Shown: one piece after another, positions 1 to 7,536 of the stretch
How positions within the stretch are numbered: position 1 is the first letter of the stretch
Layout: each line of letters starts with the position of its first letter
Made by a program: the position numbers and the translations under genes
Assembly (NCBI RefSeq): GCF_007997155.1
Contig: NZ_VORT01000002.1
Location: 62,001-126,000, forward strand
DNA from: Aequorivita antarctica
GTDB lineage: Bacteria; Bacteroidota; Bacteroidia; Flavobacteriales; Flavobacteriaceae
Length of the DNA stretch: 64,000 nucleotides
Direction: 5' to 3'
The notes under the pieces: generated by a model
Told to the model about the DNA's origin: nothing
The model's database searches: none
Seen by the model: the letters and a program-made list of their open reading frames with translations, nothing else

Positions 1-630
1 AGGAAGAATTTCTTTTTTATCCTTAAAACGAATTACTGAAAGTTTGTAGCGTTCTCGTATAATTTTGGAAAATTTCGCCACCTTTTCAAAAATTGCTTCT
101 GGAATCTTTAATCGGTATTCCACCCAAGTTGCCTGCTTTTCATAACCGAGTCTTTCCAGATGTTCAGCGTAATATGGGTAATGATACCAAGTAATCATGG
201 TGTTCATTTCTTCAAACCCCATAGTGAGGATTCCAGCTTTTTCCATATTACTGAAACCTACGGGGCCTTCTGCATATTCTAAATTGTGCTCACGACCTTT
301 TTCGTATGCTTTTTCCAGAAGCGCTTTGGTTACTTCAATATCGTCCACCATATCAAGCCAACCGAAACGAATTTTTTTCTTTCCCTGTTCGTTTACCTCC
401 AAATGGTTTAAAATAACAGCGATGCGCCCAACTATTTCATCATTTTTATAAGCCAAATAATACCAAGCCTCGGCATTTTTGAAAACAGGATTTTTTTTAG
501 AATCTAACGTCTCCATTTCATCCTTAATCAAGGATGGAACCCAGTATTTACTTTCTTTATAAAGCTTAAAAGGAAAAGTGACAAACTTTTTAAGATCACT
601 TTTGGAGGTTAGTTGTTTTATTGTTATCAT
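1..630 (-). CDS. GNAT-like acetyltransferase, C-terminus cut by window edge
   Basis: The reading frame starts at an ATG (complement of 628-630) and runs without a stop to the window edge, giving the first 210 residues. It opens MITIKQLTSKSDLKKFVTFP. It has the layout of a large flavobacterial protein usually labelled GNAT-family N-acetyltransferase: an N-terminal segment with many aromatic and charged residues, then a GRIAVILN strand near residue 68 and an EGPVGFSNMEKAG stretch near residue 120. I do not see a clear acetyl-CoA pyrophosphate loop in the visible part, so substrate and activity are unknown. It begins 10 bp after the stop of the transporter-like gene and is probably cotranscribed with it. 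Confidence 0.6.
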   Translation of the reverse strand, partial: MITIKQLTSKSDLKKFVTFPFKLYKESKYWVPSLIKDEMETLDSKKNPVFKNAEAWYYLAYKNDEIVGRIAVILNHLEVNEQGKKKIRFGWLDMVDDIEVTKALLEKAYEKGREHNLEYAEGPVGFSNMEKAGILTMGFEEMNTMITWYHYPYYAEHLERLGYEKQATWVEYRLKIPEAIFEKVAKFSKIIRERYKLSVIRFKDKKEILP

Positions 631-640
631 ATATAAAACC

Positions 641-1624
641 TTATTTTTCGCCGTTTTCATCCAAATTCAATTCTTCTTGGCGCTCTTCTTTTTTATCTTT
701 TGCTTTTTCCTTCTTCTTTTCTTCTTTAATAGTTTTATCCTCCAAATATTCGTCCGTGTCGTGCATATCGAATCGATAGGCAACTCCGGCACGTCCATAA
801 AATTTTGAAGGGGTATCCTTAAAACCATAAGTAAGGGAAAGGTCCACTTGTAAATTTTCATTAATCAATGCCGCCGCGCCGCCGCGAAGCAATTGGTCTG
901 AGTAGAAATCACTTTTAAAACCTTGGTTTTCAAGAAAAACAGAGAACCAGCGATTGGTGGCATGCGTTAGTGTTAGTATATAGCCATAAGTTGGAAAATC
1001 TGTAGTAACTCGGTCAACGATTATATTGGTAACAAAGACCCAGCCACCCATAAAATTATTTTGGGTTGAAAGGACAAATTTCGGACTTATTTTACCTTCT
1101 AATTCGGGAGTGAAGGGATTGTCTGCAAAATCAAAATTAGCTCCTGCATAAACTGATATTGCAGGAATTAGGTCTGCCCATTGTGTTTTGTGATTAGCTT
1201 TCCAACTGTATAAATTTGGACCCTCTAAATCGCGTTTTCGGTATGGATCGTAAATTAAATATTTTGCTCCAAGGGTATTGCTTTTAAAATTTGAAAGACT
1301 GTATTCTCTTGCTGATGATGAACGATTATCGGTAACCTTGTTCGATTGAAACTCACCCATAAGGTTTACTTCCAGTCGCTCTTTCCAAAAACCATAACGA
1401 ATGGAATAGTCAATAGCCAAACCATTGGTCTCGGTTTCTAAAAGATCGTGTTTCTCCTTTCCGTAGCTAAATCCAGATTCAAACTGAAGCACGTTGGTGC
1501 CCACCGAAAAAGCTCCCTGTGAACCGCCTGGCCGGTTGGTGTTTATCTCTTCGGTATATTGTGCTAATACGGTTGAAAATGAAATAGAGCACAGCAGAAA
1601 TAGAAAGGGGGTTTTGATATTCAT
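641..1624 (-). CDS. outer-membrane transporter-like beta-barrel protein
   Basis: A 327-residue protein with a signal peptide (about residues 1-21, ending STVLA before QYTEEINT). The mature start, with NTNRPGGSQGAFSVG, is the hallmark of a family annotated as outer-membrane 'transporter' proteins (MetA-type phenol degradation channel family). The rest alternates aromatic and polar residues as in a beta barrel. The last 35-40 residues form a Lys/Glu-rich tail that is unlikely to be part of the barrel and may be a periplasmic or disordered extension. Substrate is unknown. It is the first gene of a probable two-gene unit with the acetyltransferase-like gene. Confidence 0.65.
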   Translation of the reverse strand: MNIKTPFLFLLCSISFSTVLAQYTEEINTNRPGGSQGAFSVGTNVLQFESGFSYGKEKHDLLETETNGLAIDYSIRYGFWKERLEVNLMGEFQSNKVTDNRSSSAREYSLSNFKSNTLGAKYLIYDPYRKRDLEGPNLYSWKANHKTQWADLIPAISVYAGANFDFADNPFTPELEGKISPKFVLSTQNNFMGGWVFVTNIIVDRVTTDFPTYGYILTLTHATNRWFSVFLENQGFKSDFYSDQLLRGGAAALINENLQVDLSLTYGFKDTPSKFYGRAGVAYRFDMHDTDEYLEDKTIKEEKKKEKAKDKKEERQEELNLDENGEK

Positions 1625-1642
1625 GGAAAGATGGGTTTAGTT

Positions 1643-1650
1643 CAAAGATA
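1643..1650 (-). promoter_or_regulatory. putative -7 box of the transporter-like gene
   Basis: The minus strand reads TATCTTTG, matching the Bacteroidota -7 element TAnnTTTG, about 20 nt before the ATG. No good TTTG -33 element lies at the expected distance, so the call rests on one box. Confidence 0.35.
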
Positions 1651-1705
1651 TAAGAATTTACCATTTATTTAATAGTGAACATTCGTCTTTTTCTACATCA
1701 ATTCT

Positions 1706-1713
1706 TATTTTTG
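1706..1713 (+). promoter_or_regulatory. putative -7 box of the DUF4834-like gene
   Basis: TATTTTTG matches TAnnTTTG and lies 17 nt before the ATG at 1731. A start about 7 nt downstream would leave a very short leader and would fall at or before the alternative TTG at 1722. The -33 region is T-rich without a clear TTTG. Confidence 0.35.
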
Positions 1714-1730
1714 AAAAGAATTTGACAATT

Positions 1731-1994
1731 ATGATAACATTCCTAAAAACGATATTAATCGTTCTTCTGGTATATTTTGGGTTAAAGTTTCTTATTAGGC
1801 TCGCCACCCCTTATTTAATGCGCTATATTTCAAATAAAGCTGGGCAGCAGTTTGAGCAATTTTTTGGAAACAATCCAAATATGAACTCACAGCGTGAAAA
1901 GGAGGGAAGTATTACTATTGATAAAAACCCATCACAAAATTCCCAATCTAGTAAAAAAGTTGGGGAATATGTGGAATATGAGGAAGTAGAATAA
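1731..1994 (+). CDS. DUF4834-like single-pass membrane protein
   Basis: An 87-residue protein with one N-terminal transmembrane helix (about residues 2-24), a short basic segment (ATPYLMRYISNKAG) and a polar, acidic tail ending VEYEEVE. Size, helix position and tail match the flavobacterial DUF4834 family, whose function is unknown. I chose the ATG at 1731. An in-frame TTG three codons upstream (1722) could extend it to 90 residues but is less likely. It stands alone, with a repeat-filled gap before the YfhO gene. Confidence 0.7.
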   Translation: MITFLKTILIVLLVYFGLKFLIRLATPYLMRYISNKAGQQFEQFFGNNPNMNSQREKEGSITIDKNPSQNSQSSKKVGEYVEYEEVE

Positions 1995-2047
1995 AAGACG
2001 TTTAGAACCACGACTTTTTGACCCACGACGAATAGACACAATTTTTA

Positions 2048-2183
2048 AGTCGTGCATCAAACCGTTGTGGTTTGTGTTTCTTTGGTTAGTCGTGCATCCA
2101 ACCGTCGTGATTCGTGTATCCTTTTTTTTCATGTTTCAAACCCGTGTACTTTGTGTTTCCAATCACTCGTGCTTCGTGTTTCC
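2048..2183. repeat. decayed 40-bp tandem repeat in intergenic DNA
   Basis: Two 33-bp units, 2048-2080 and 2088-2120, start 40 bp apart and match at 28 of 33 positions (shared opening AGTCGTGCATC, shared core AACCGT.GTG). More decayed pieces built from CGTG.TT.GTGTTTCC continue to about 2183. There is no open frame and no hairpin strong enough for a terminator. It fills most of the 233-bp gap before the YfhO gene. Confidence 0.6.
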
Positions 2184-2227
2184 AAAAAAATCCCTAATTT
2201 CCCCACTTCATATTCACAAGCCCAATT

Positions 2228-4663
2228 ATGCAGTTCAACTATAAAAAATTTCTTCCTCATTTAGTTGTTTTCATTTTGTTTATCGTTGCCTCCTTGGCTT
2301 ATTTCAATCCTGTTTTGCAGGGCAAGAAAATTTTCCAAAGTGATATTGTGCAATATACAGGAATGGCAAAGCAGCAAAACGATTTCCGAAAAGCTACAGG
2401 TGAAGAAACCTATTGGACTGACGCGGCTTTCGGGGGAATGCCAACCTACCAGCTAGGTGCAAAATACCCAAACAATTACATTAAACAACTCGATCTTGCC
2501 ATTCGTTTTCTGCCTCGTCCTGCGGATTATCTGTTCCTTTATTTTATTGGAATGTATATCCTATTTTTAGTGCTTAAAGTAGATTATAAATTGGCTTTTC
2601 TAGGTGCTCTAGCGTTCGGTTTTTCAACTTATTTAATAATTATTTTAGGCGTTGGGCACAACGCAAAAGCCCACGCAATAGCTTATATGCCGTTTGTTTT
2701 AAGCGGAATATTTCTCACTTTTCGTGGAAAATATCTCTGGGGCTTTTTATTGCTGACGGTTTCAATGGCTTTAGAGCTGGTTGCAAATCACTTCCAAATG
2801 ACTTATTATTTGATGCTTTTGGTTGTAATCATCGGCATCGTTTATGCAATTGATGCTTTCAAAAAGAAATTATTACCGCATTATTTTAAAGCAGTTGGGG
2901 TAATGGCTGTTGGAGTTTTAATAGCAATAGGCTTAAATGCCACAAATATTTTAGCCACTAAAGAGTATGCAGACACTTCAACACGTGGTAAAACCGAACT
3001 TACTGTAAATGCTGATAGTACTCCAAAAGACAACAAAACTGGTCTCGATTTCGATTATATAACCGAATACAGCTACGGAAAGCTGGAAAGCTTCAATCTT
3101 TTTATTCCCCGTTTTATGGGTGGAAGTTCTACCGAAGCATTTCCAAAAGATTCTAAAACAGTTGAAAGCATGATGCGGATGGGTGCTTCTTCACAGGAAG
3201 CAAACCAAGTTTTAAACCAAATCCCGATGTATTGGGGCGACCAATCTTTTGTGGGTGCACCTGCTTATGTGGGAGCAATTATTATATTTTTTGCAGTTTT
3301 AGCATTGTTTTTAATTCGAGGAAGATTGAAATGGTGGATCGTTTCAGCCTTTGTTTTAACATTGCTTCTCTCTTGGGGTAAAAACTTCAGCGGACTTACA
3401 GAATTTTTTATAGATTATGTGCCGTTGTATGATAAATTTAGGGCGGTTTCTTCAATTCAGGTTATTATTGAATTGATACTTCCAATTCTTGCTATCGTTG
3501 GACTGCACCAGTTTTTCAGCCAATTTGAAAAGGAAGATGAAAAGAAAAAGGCTCTTCTATATTCTACGGGAATTGTTGGCGGAATTACTTTAATATTTAT
3601 TCTCTTCAAATCTTCACTTTTCGATTTTGCGAGTCCGTATGACAGCTATTTTAGAGATGAAATGGGCTTGCCGTTTTTGGAGGCCATTCGCGAAGATAGA
3701 ATGTCACTTTTTACTTCTGACGCAATCCGTTCCTTGATATTTGTGCTTTTGACTGCTGCAGTTCTTTGGTTTTTTATAAAAGGAAAACTCAAAAAAGGAT
3801 TTGCAGTTGCTGCGCTTTGTGTTTTGGTATTAGTTGATTTAGTAGGCGTTGATAGAAGGTATGTAAATGAAGACGATTTCGTGCAAGCAAAATTGGTTGA
3901 TGAACCATTTCAAAAAAATGGTGCTGACATTCAAATCTTGGAAGACGATGGTCATTATCGTGTTTATGACGCTACTACCAACGCTTTTAACAGTGGTCGC
4001 GCCAGTTATTATCACAACGCTTTGGGTGGTTATCATGCAGCTAAACCAGGGCGAATGCAGGATTTAAACGAGTTCTACATAAGCAAAGGAAACATCGGGA
4101 TTCTAAATATGATGAACGTGCGCTATATTATTGTCCAAAACAAAAACGGTGGGGCAGTAGCGCAGCGCAACCCGTATGCAAACGGCGATGCTTGGTTTGT
4201 TGAAAATGTGCTTCCTGCTGAAAATGCAAATGAAGAAATCCAGCTTTTGGACAGTTTGGATACCAAAAAAACGGCAATTATAAATAAAGAATTGCTTTCA
4301 AAAATACCGAGCCAAAAAATAGAAAGGGACAGCACAGCAACTATTGAACTTTTCAGCTATAAGCCAAATCATTTAGTTTATGAAGCTTCCACAAAGTCAG
4401 CTCAATTGGCAATCTTTTCGGAAGTTTATTATCCGAAGGGTTGGAATGTTTATATTAACGGAAAGCCTGCGGAATATTTCCGTGCTGATTATGTTTTAAG
4501 AGCAATGGTAATTCCCCCCGGAAATAATAAAATAGAGTTCAAATTTGAACCGAAAGTAATCCAAACCGGAAGTACCATTTCTTTGGTGAGCAGTATCATT
4601 TTTCTTTTAATTTTATTGAGTGGCTTATATTTCGCCTTTCGAAAAAAAGAATTAAAAGTATAA
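2228..4663 (+). CDS. YfhO family polytopic membrane protein
   Basis: An 811-residue membrane protein. An N-terminal helix is followed by a long loop with YWTDAAFGGMPTYQ, then about ten further hydrophobic segments, a large soluble region (about residues 540-780) and a last helix before a basic end (FAFRKKELKV). The loop motif and layout match YfhO proteins, which in Bacillus take part in lipid-linked glycosylation of cell-wall polymers. The role in Bacteroidota is not established. The downstream glycosyltransferase starts on the base after this stop, so a joint job in cell-surface glycan assembly is likely (inference). Confidence 0.85.
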   Translation: MQFNYKKFLPHLVVFILFIVASLAYFNPVLQGKKIFQSDIVQYTGMAKQQNDFRKATGEETYWTDAAFGGMPTYQLGAKYPNNYIKQLDLAIRFLPRPADYLFLYFIGMYILFLVLKVDYKLAFLGALAFGFSTYLIIILGVGHNAKAHAIAYMPFVLSGIFLTFRGKYLWGFLLLTVSMALELVANHFQMTYYLMLLVVIIGIVYAIDAFKKKLLPHYFKAVGVMAVGVLIAIGLNATNILATKEYADTSTRGKTELTVNADSTPKDNKTGLDFDYITEYSYGKLESFNLFIPRFMGGSSTEAFPKDSKTVESMMRMGASSQEANQVLNQIPMYWGDQSFVGAPAYVGAIIIFFAVLALFLIRGRLKWWIVSAFVLTLLLSWGKNFSGLTEFFIDYVPLYDKFRAVSSIQVIIELILPILAIVGLHQFFSQFEKEDEKKKALLYSTGIVGGITLIFILFKSSLFDFASPYDSYFRDEMGLPFLEAIREDRMSLFTSDAIRSLIFVLLTAAVLWFFIKGKLKKGFAVAALCVLVLVDLVGVDRRYVNEDDFVQAKLVDEPFQKNGADIQILEDDGHYRVYDATTNAFNSGRASYYHNALGGYHAAKPGRMQDLNEFYISKGNIGILNMMNVRYIIVQNKNGGAVAQRNPYANGDAWFVENVLPAENANEEIQLLDSLDTKKTAIINKELLSKIPSQKIERDSTATIELFSYKPNHLVYEASTKSAQLAIFSEVYYPKGWNVYINGKPAEYFRADYVLRAMVIPPGNNKIEFKFEPKVIQTGSTISLVSSIIFLLILLSGLYFAFRKKELKV

Positions 4664-5941
4664 ATGAAGCGCGCCCTAATCATTACATATTATTGGCCTC
4701 CAGCGGGCGGTCCAGGCGTACAGCGATGGTTGAAGTTTGTGAAATATTTCCGCGAATTTGGTGTGGAACCCATTGTTTACGTGCCTGAAAACCCAAACTA
4801 TCCTTTGGTTGATGAAAATTTTTCTTCTGAAATCCCTTTCGATATTGAAATTATAAAACAGCCAATCAACGAGCCATATCGTTTCGCAAAGCTTTTTTCA
4901 AAAAAGAAAACCAAGCAGATAAGCAGTGGCATTATTTCAAAAAAGGAAGTTTCGGCTATGGAAAAGTTGATGCTCTACGTTCGCGGTAATTTTTTCATAC
5001 CCGATGCTCGTGTGGGGTGGGTGAACCCTTCTGTTGTATTTCTTTCAGAATATATTGCTAAAAACCCGGTGGATGTTATAATAACTACAGGTCCGCCGCA
5101 CAGTCTACATCTTATTGGGATGCAACTTCAAAAAGAATTAAACGTAAAATGGATTGCAGATTTTCGTGATCCGTGGACGACGATTCACTACCATAAATCA
5201 CTTCGTTTAAACAAATCTTCGGAACGAAAACACAAAGAGTTGGAAGCATCGGTATTAAAACGGGCAGATATTATTACGGTAACCAGTCCAACTACAAAAA
5301 AAGAGTTTGAGATGATTACTGAAACCCCCATCGTTGTAATTACAAATGGTTATGATGTTTCAGAGAAAATCGATTTTACGATGGATACTAACTTTTCGAT
5401 TTCACATATTGGATCGTTACTAAGCGAACGAAATCCAGAAGTTTTATGGAAAGTACTTGCTGAAATTTGCAAGGAAAATAATTCCTTCAAAAATGATTTA
5501 CGGCTTGAATTTGCTGGAGTTGTGAGTGATGAAGTAAAGAAAAGTCTTGAAAGTTTTCAGCTAATTGAGAATTGTGATTTTTTGGGATATGTTTCCCATT
5601 CAGAAGCTTTAACACTGCAACATAAGAGCCAAGTGCTGCTTTTGGTTGAAATAAACAGCGCTGAAACTCGCGCCATTATTCCTGGAAAACTCTTTGAATA
5701 TTTGGCTGCTAAACGTCCGATAATTGCCTTAGGGCCAAAGGAAAGTGATATCGAAGGAATTATTTCTGAAACTAAATCTGGTACTTTTTTCGGTTATTGG
5801 GATGATGAGGAATTAAAGCTTGAAATTCTTCAACTCTATGAACAATTCCAAAATGGAGATTTAAAAATTGCTTCCGAAGGTATCGAGAAATACAGCAGAA
5901 GGGAATTGACGAAAAGAATGGCTTCCCTAGTTCTTAAATAA
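4664..5941 (+). CDS. GT4-like glycosyltransferase
   Basis: A 425-residue protein starting MKRALIITYYWPPAGGPGVQ, the typical N-terminus of flavobacterial GT-B family 1/4 glycosyltransferases. ITTGPPHSLH and WIADFRDPW (about residues 145-170) are further family marks. The C-terminal half contains IPGKLFEYLAAKRPIIALG, the acidic/aromatic sugar-nucleotide-binding region. No membrane helix is seen, so it probably acts at the inner face of the membrane. The start codon follows the YfhO stop with no gap, so the two are surely one operon. Donor and acceptor sugars cannot be told. Confidence 0.85.
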   Translation: MKRALIITYYWPPAGGPGVQRWLKFVKYFREFGVEPIVYVPENPNYPLVDENFSSEIPFDIEIIKQPINEPYRFAKLFSKKKTKQISSGIISKKEVSAMEKLMLYVRGNFFIPDARVGWVNPSVVFLSEYIAKNPVDVIITTGPPHSLHLIGMQLQKELNVKWIADFRDPWTTIHYHKSLRLNKSSERKHKELEASVLKRADIITVTSPTTKKEFEMITETPIVVITNGYDVSEKIDFTMDTNFSISHIGSLLSERNPEVLWKVLAEICKENNSFKNDLRLEFAGVVSDEVKKSLESFQLIENCDFLGYVSHSEALTLQHKSQVLLLVEINSAETRAIIPGKLFEYLAAKRPIIALGPKESDIEGIISETKSGTFFGYWDDEELKLEILQLYEQFQNGDLKIASEGIEKYSRRELTKRMASLVLK

Positions 5942-5943
5942 AA

Positions 5944-5987
5944 AAAACCTCCGATCCTCTGTTATTATATAGATTCACGAAGGTTTT
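5944..5987. terminator. bidirectional terminator hairpin
   Basis: AAAACCTcCG (5944-5953) pairs with CGaAGGTTTT (5978-5987), ten positions with one mismatch, across a 24-nt loop. On the minus strand the stem runs into eight T. It lies between two convergent genes (stops at 5941 and 6010) and can serve both. Confidence 0.6.
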
Positions 5988-6009
5988 CAACCAACCAAAA
6001 AACTATCTT

Positions 6010-7254
6010 TTATCCGCGTCCTCCTGAGCTAACTTCTCTTGAAGAATTACCTCTTGAAGTTTTCACTTTGGAACTGCTTCGTGAAGGAGTGCTGGATTTA
6101 TTTACTGTACTACGGCTCGCTGTTTCTCTTTTGGGAGCCTGTGTTGTCTTTTTTGTCGCAGAACTGCTTCTGTTGTTTGAAGAAGCAGTGCGAGTTTGTT
6201 GCTTTTGAACTGTTCTAGCTGTAGACGCATTTCTTGAATCATTTGAGCGGGTTGTATTTTCACTCCGCGCATTTCTCACGCTATTTTGAGAATTACCTTT
6301 TTCAACATTTCTGTTTGTGTTATCGTTACTCGCCCTTGTCGTGCTGTTACTGCGCGAGTTAACGGTGTTATTACGAGAAACGTTTTCAGAAGTATTTCGA
6401 GTGTTACGTGAGTTTCTATCAACATTTGCGGCTCCTTTGCTATTAGTGCTGCTGCTTCGGCTAACAGCATTGTTTCGCGAATTATTACTTCGTATTGAAC
6501 TATCGTTACGTGAATTATTAGAAGCGACCATAGTGTTTCTTCTGCTCGGATTGTATTCCTTGTTTATAGAAGATCTTCCTTTTTTATCATAAACCCGACT
6601 TCCTGGGCGATAGAAATCTCTTCGACCGTTTTGATAGGCTACGTGATTTCTTTTTTTGTAATATACCACGTGGTCATGGTAGCTATAACGCACAGGGCTG
6701 TAATATCTTCTGTAAGGCATGTCATAAACTACGCAGTGAGTATAAACGGGAGGTGCGTAATATACGTGCCAAGGGCGGTAAACATAATAAGGATTGTACA
6801 TATTTATTACGCCTGTACAATGTGAGAAATAACCATAATTGTTATAGATTACGTTCAATCCACCAACGCGAACAATACGTCTGTCGTTGTAGCGTATATC
6901 AACATTTCCCGCTTGGGTAATGCGTCCATACTCGTCATAATAAACGGGAACACTTTCCACTTGAATCACGGCGCCGTAATCGTCATATTGAACATAAGTT
7001 TCATAATCATAACCTGAGTTGAAACTTATATTTACGTTTGGAGAGCTAATTGTTACTTGCGAACCAGTTTGTGGCCCAACATATACAAAGTCGAATTGAC
7101 CATCGGGGAAAACGGAGAATTCTACATCGCCTTCAACAAAGATGTAGGCGTTGCCATCATAACCTCTTCTGAGGTTGTTTTCACTTTCGTTAGAAGTTGC
7201 ATTTGCAGAAAATCCTATTATAAGGATGCTGAAAATTAGGGCTAGATTTTTCAT
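6010..7254 (-). CDS. secreted protein with Tyr/His-rich core and Ser/Asn/Arg-rich tail
   Basis: A 414-residue protein of no family I can name. Residues 1-19 are a signal peptide (IIGFSANA). Residues about 25-145 look beta-rich and acidic, with repeated Tyr-Asp pairs. Residues about 150-215 are extremely rich in Tyr, His, Pro and Val (YNPYYVYRPWHVYY), with two Cys. From about residue 225 to the end it is a low-complexity, basic, surely disordered tail of Ser, Asn, Arg and Thr. A matrix, adhesive or surface role would fit, but this is inference. It is monocistronic, with terminators on both sides. Confidence 0.75.
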   Translation of the reverse strand: MKNLALIFSILIIGFSANATSNESENNLRRGYDGNAYIFVEGDVEFSVFPDGQFDFVYVGPQTGSQVTISSPNVNISFNSGYDYETYVQYDDYGAVIQVESVPVYYDEYGRITQAGNVDIRYNDRRIVRVGGLNVIYNNYGYFSHCTGVINMYNPYYVYRPWHVYYAPPVYTHCVVYDMPYRRYYSPVRYSYHDHVVYYKKRNHVAYQNGRRDFYRPGSRVYDKKGRSSINKEYNPSRRNTMVASNNSRNDSSIRSNNSRNNAVSRSSSTNSKGAANVDRNSRNTRNTSENVSRNNTVNSRSNSTTRASNDNTNRNVEKGNSQNSVRNARSENTTRSNDSRNASTARTVQKQQTRTASSNNRSSSATKKTTQAPKRETASRSTVNKSSTPSRSSSKVKTSRGNSSREVSSGGRG

Positions 7255-7415
7255 AAGTTTTAAAATTTAAAAGGTTCGTACTTGCTATAATTCTTTGGTC
7301 AGCTGAGTACGCTTTTAAATAACCAACGACCGTGCCAAGATTTTAAACTGTTGGTTTTCAGTAGTTGTTTTGTGGTTTTGAAAAAGCAAATGAAATTTTC
7401 GAAGCACTTAAATGA

Positions 7416-7455
7416 AAAATCCGCTGAACTGTTTTACCAATTCAACGGACTTTAA
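7416..7455 (-). terminator. terminator after uvrA
   Basis: On the minus strand the stem TCCGTTGAA/TTCAGCGGA (7450-7442 with 7429-7421, one mismatch) is followed by five T. It lies about 90 nt after the uvrA stop. Upstream of it, at 7477-7462, is a 16-nt sequence identical to one before the 5944-5987 terminator. Confidence 0.55.
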
Positions 7456-7536
7456 AAACTAACCAACCAAAAAACTAAAAGTCTTATTTTCTATTTATTT
7501 GATTTCAATTAGTGTGCCAAAAAAAGTTTAAAATTC

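Noticed and set aside
2048-2183. CRISPR-like array
   Set aside because: The units are tandem without spacers, only two are well kept, and no cas gene is near.
6276-6592. Leu- and Arg-rich frames opposite and within the Ser/Asn/Arg-rich gene
   Set aside because: They arise from the low-complexity codons of the real gene.
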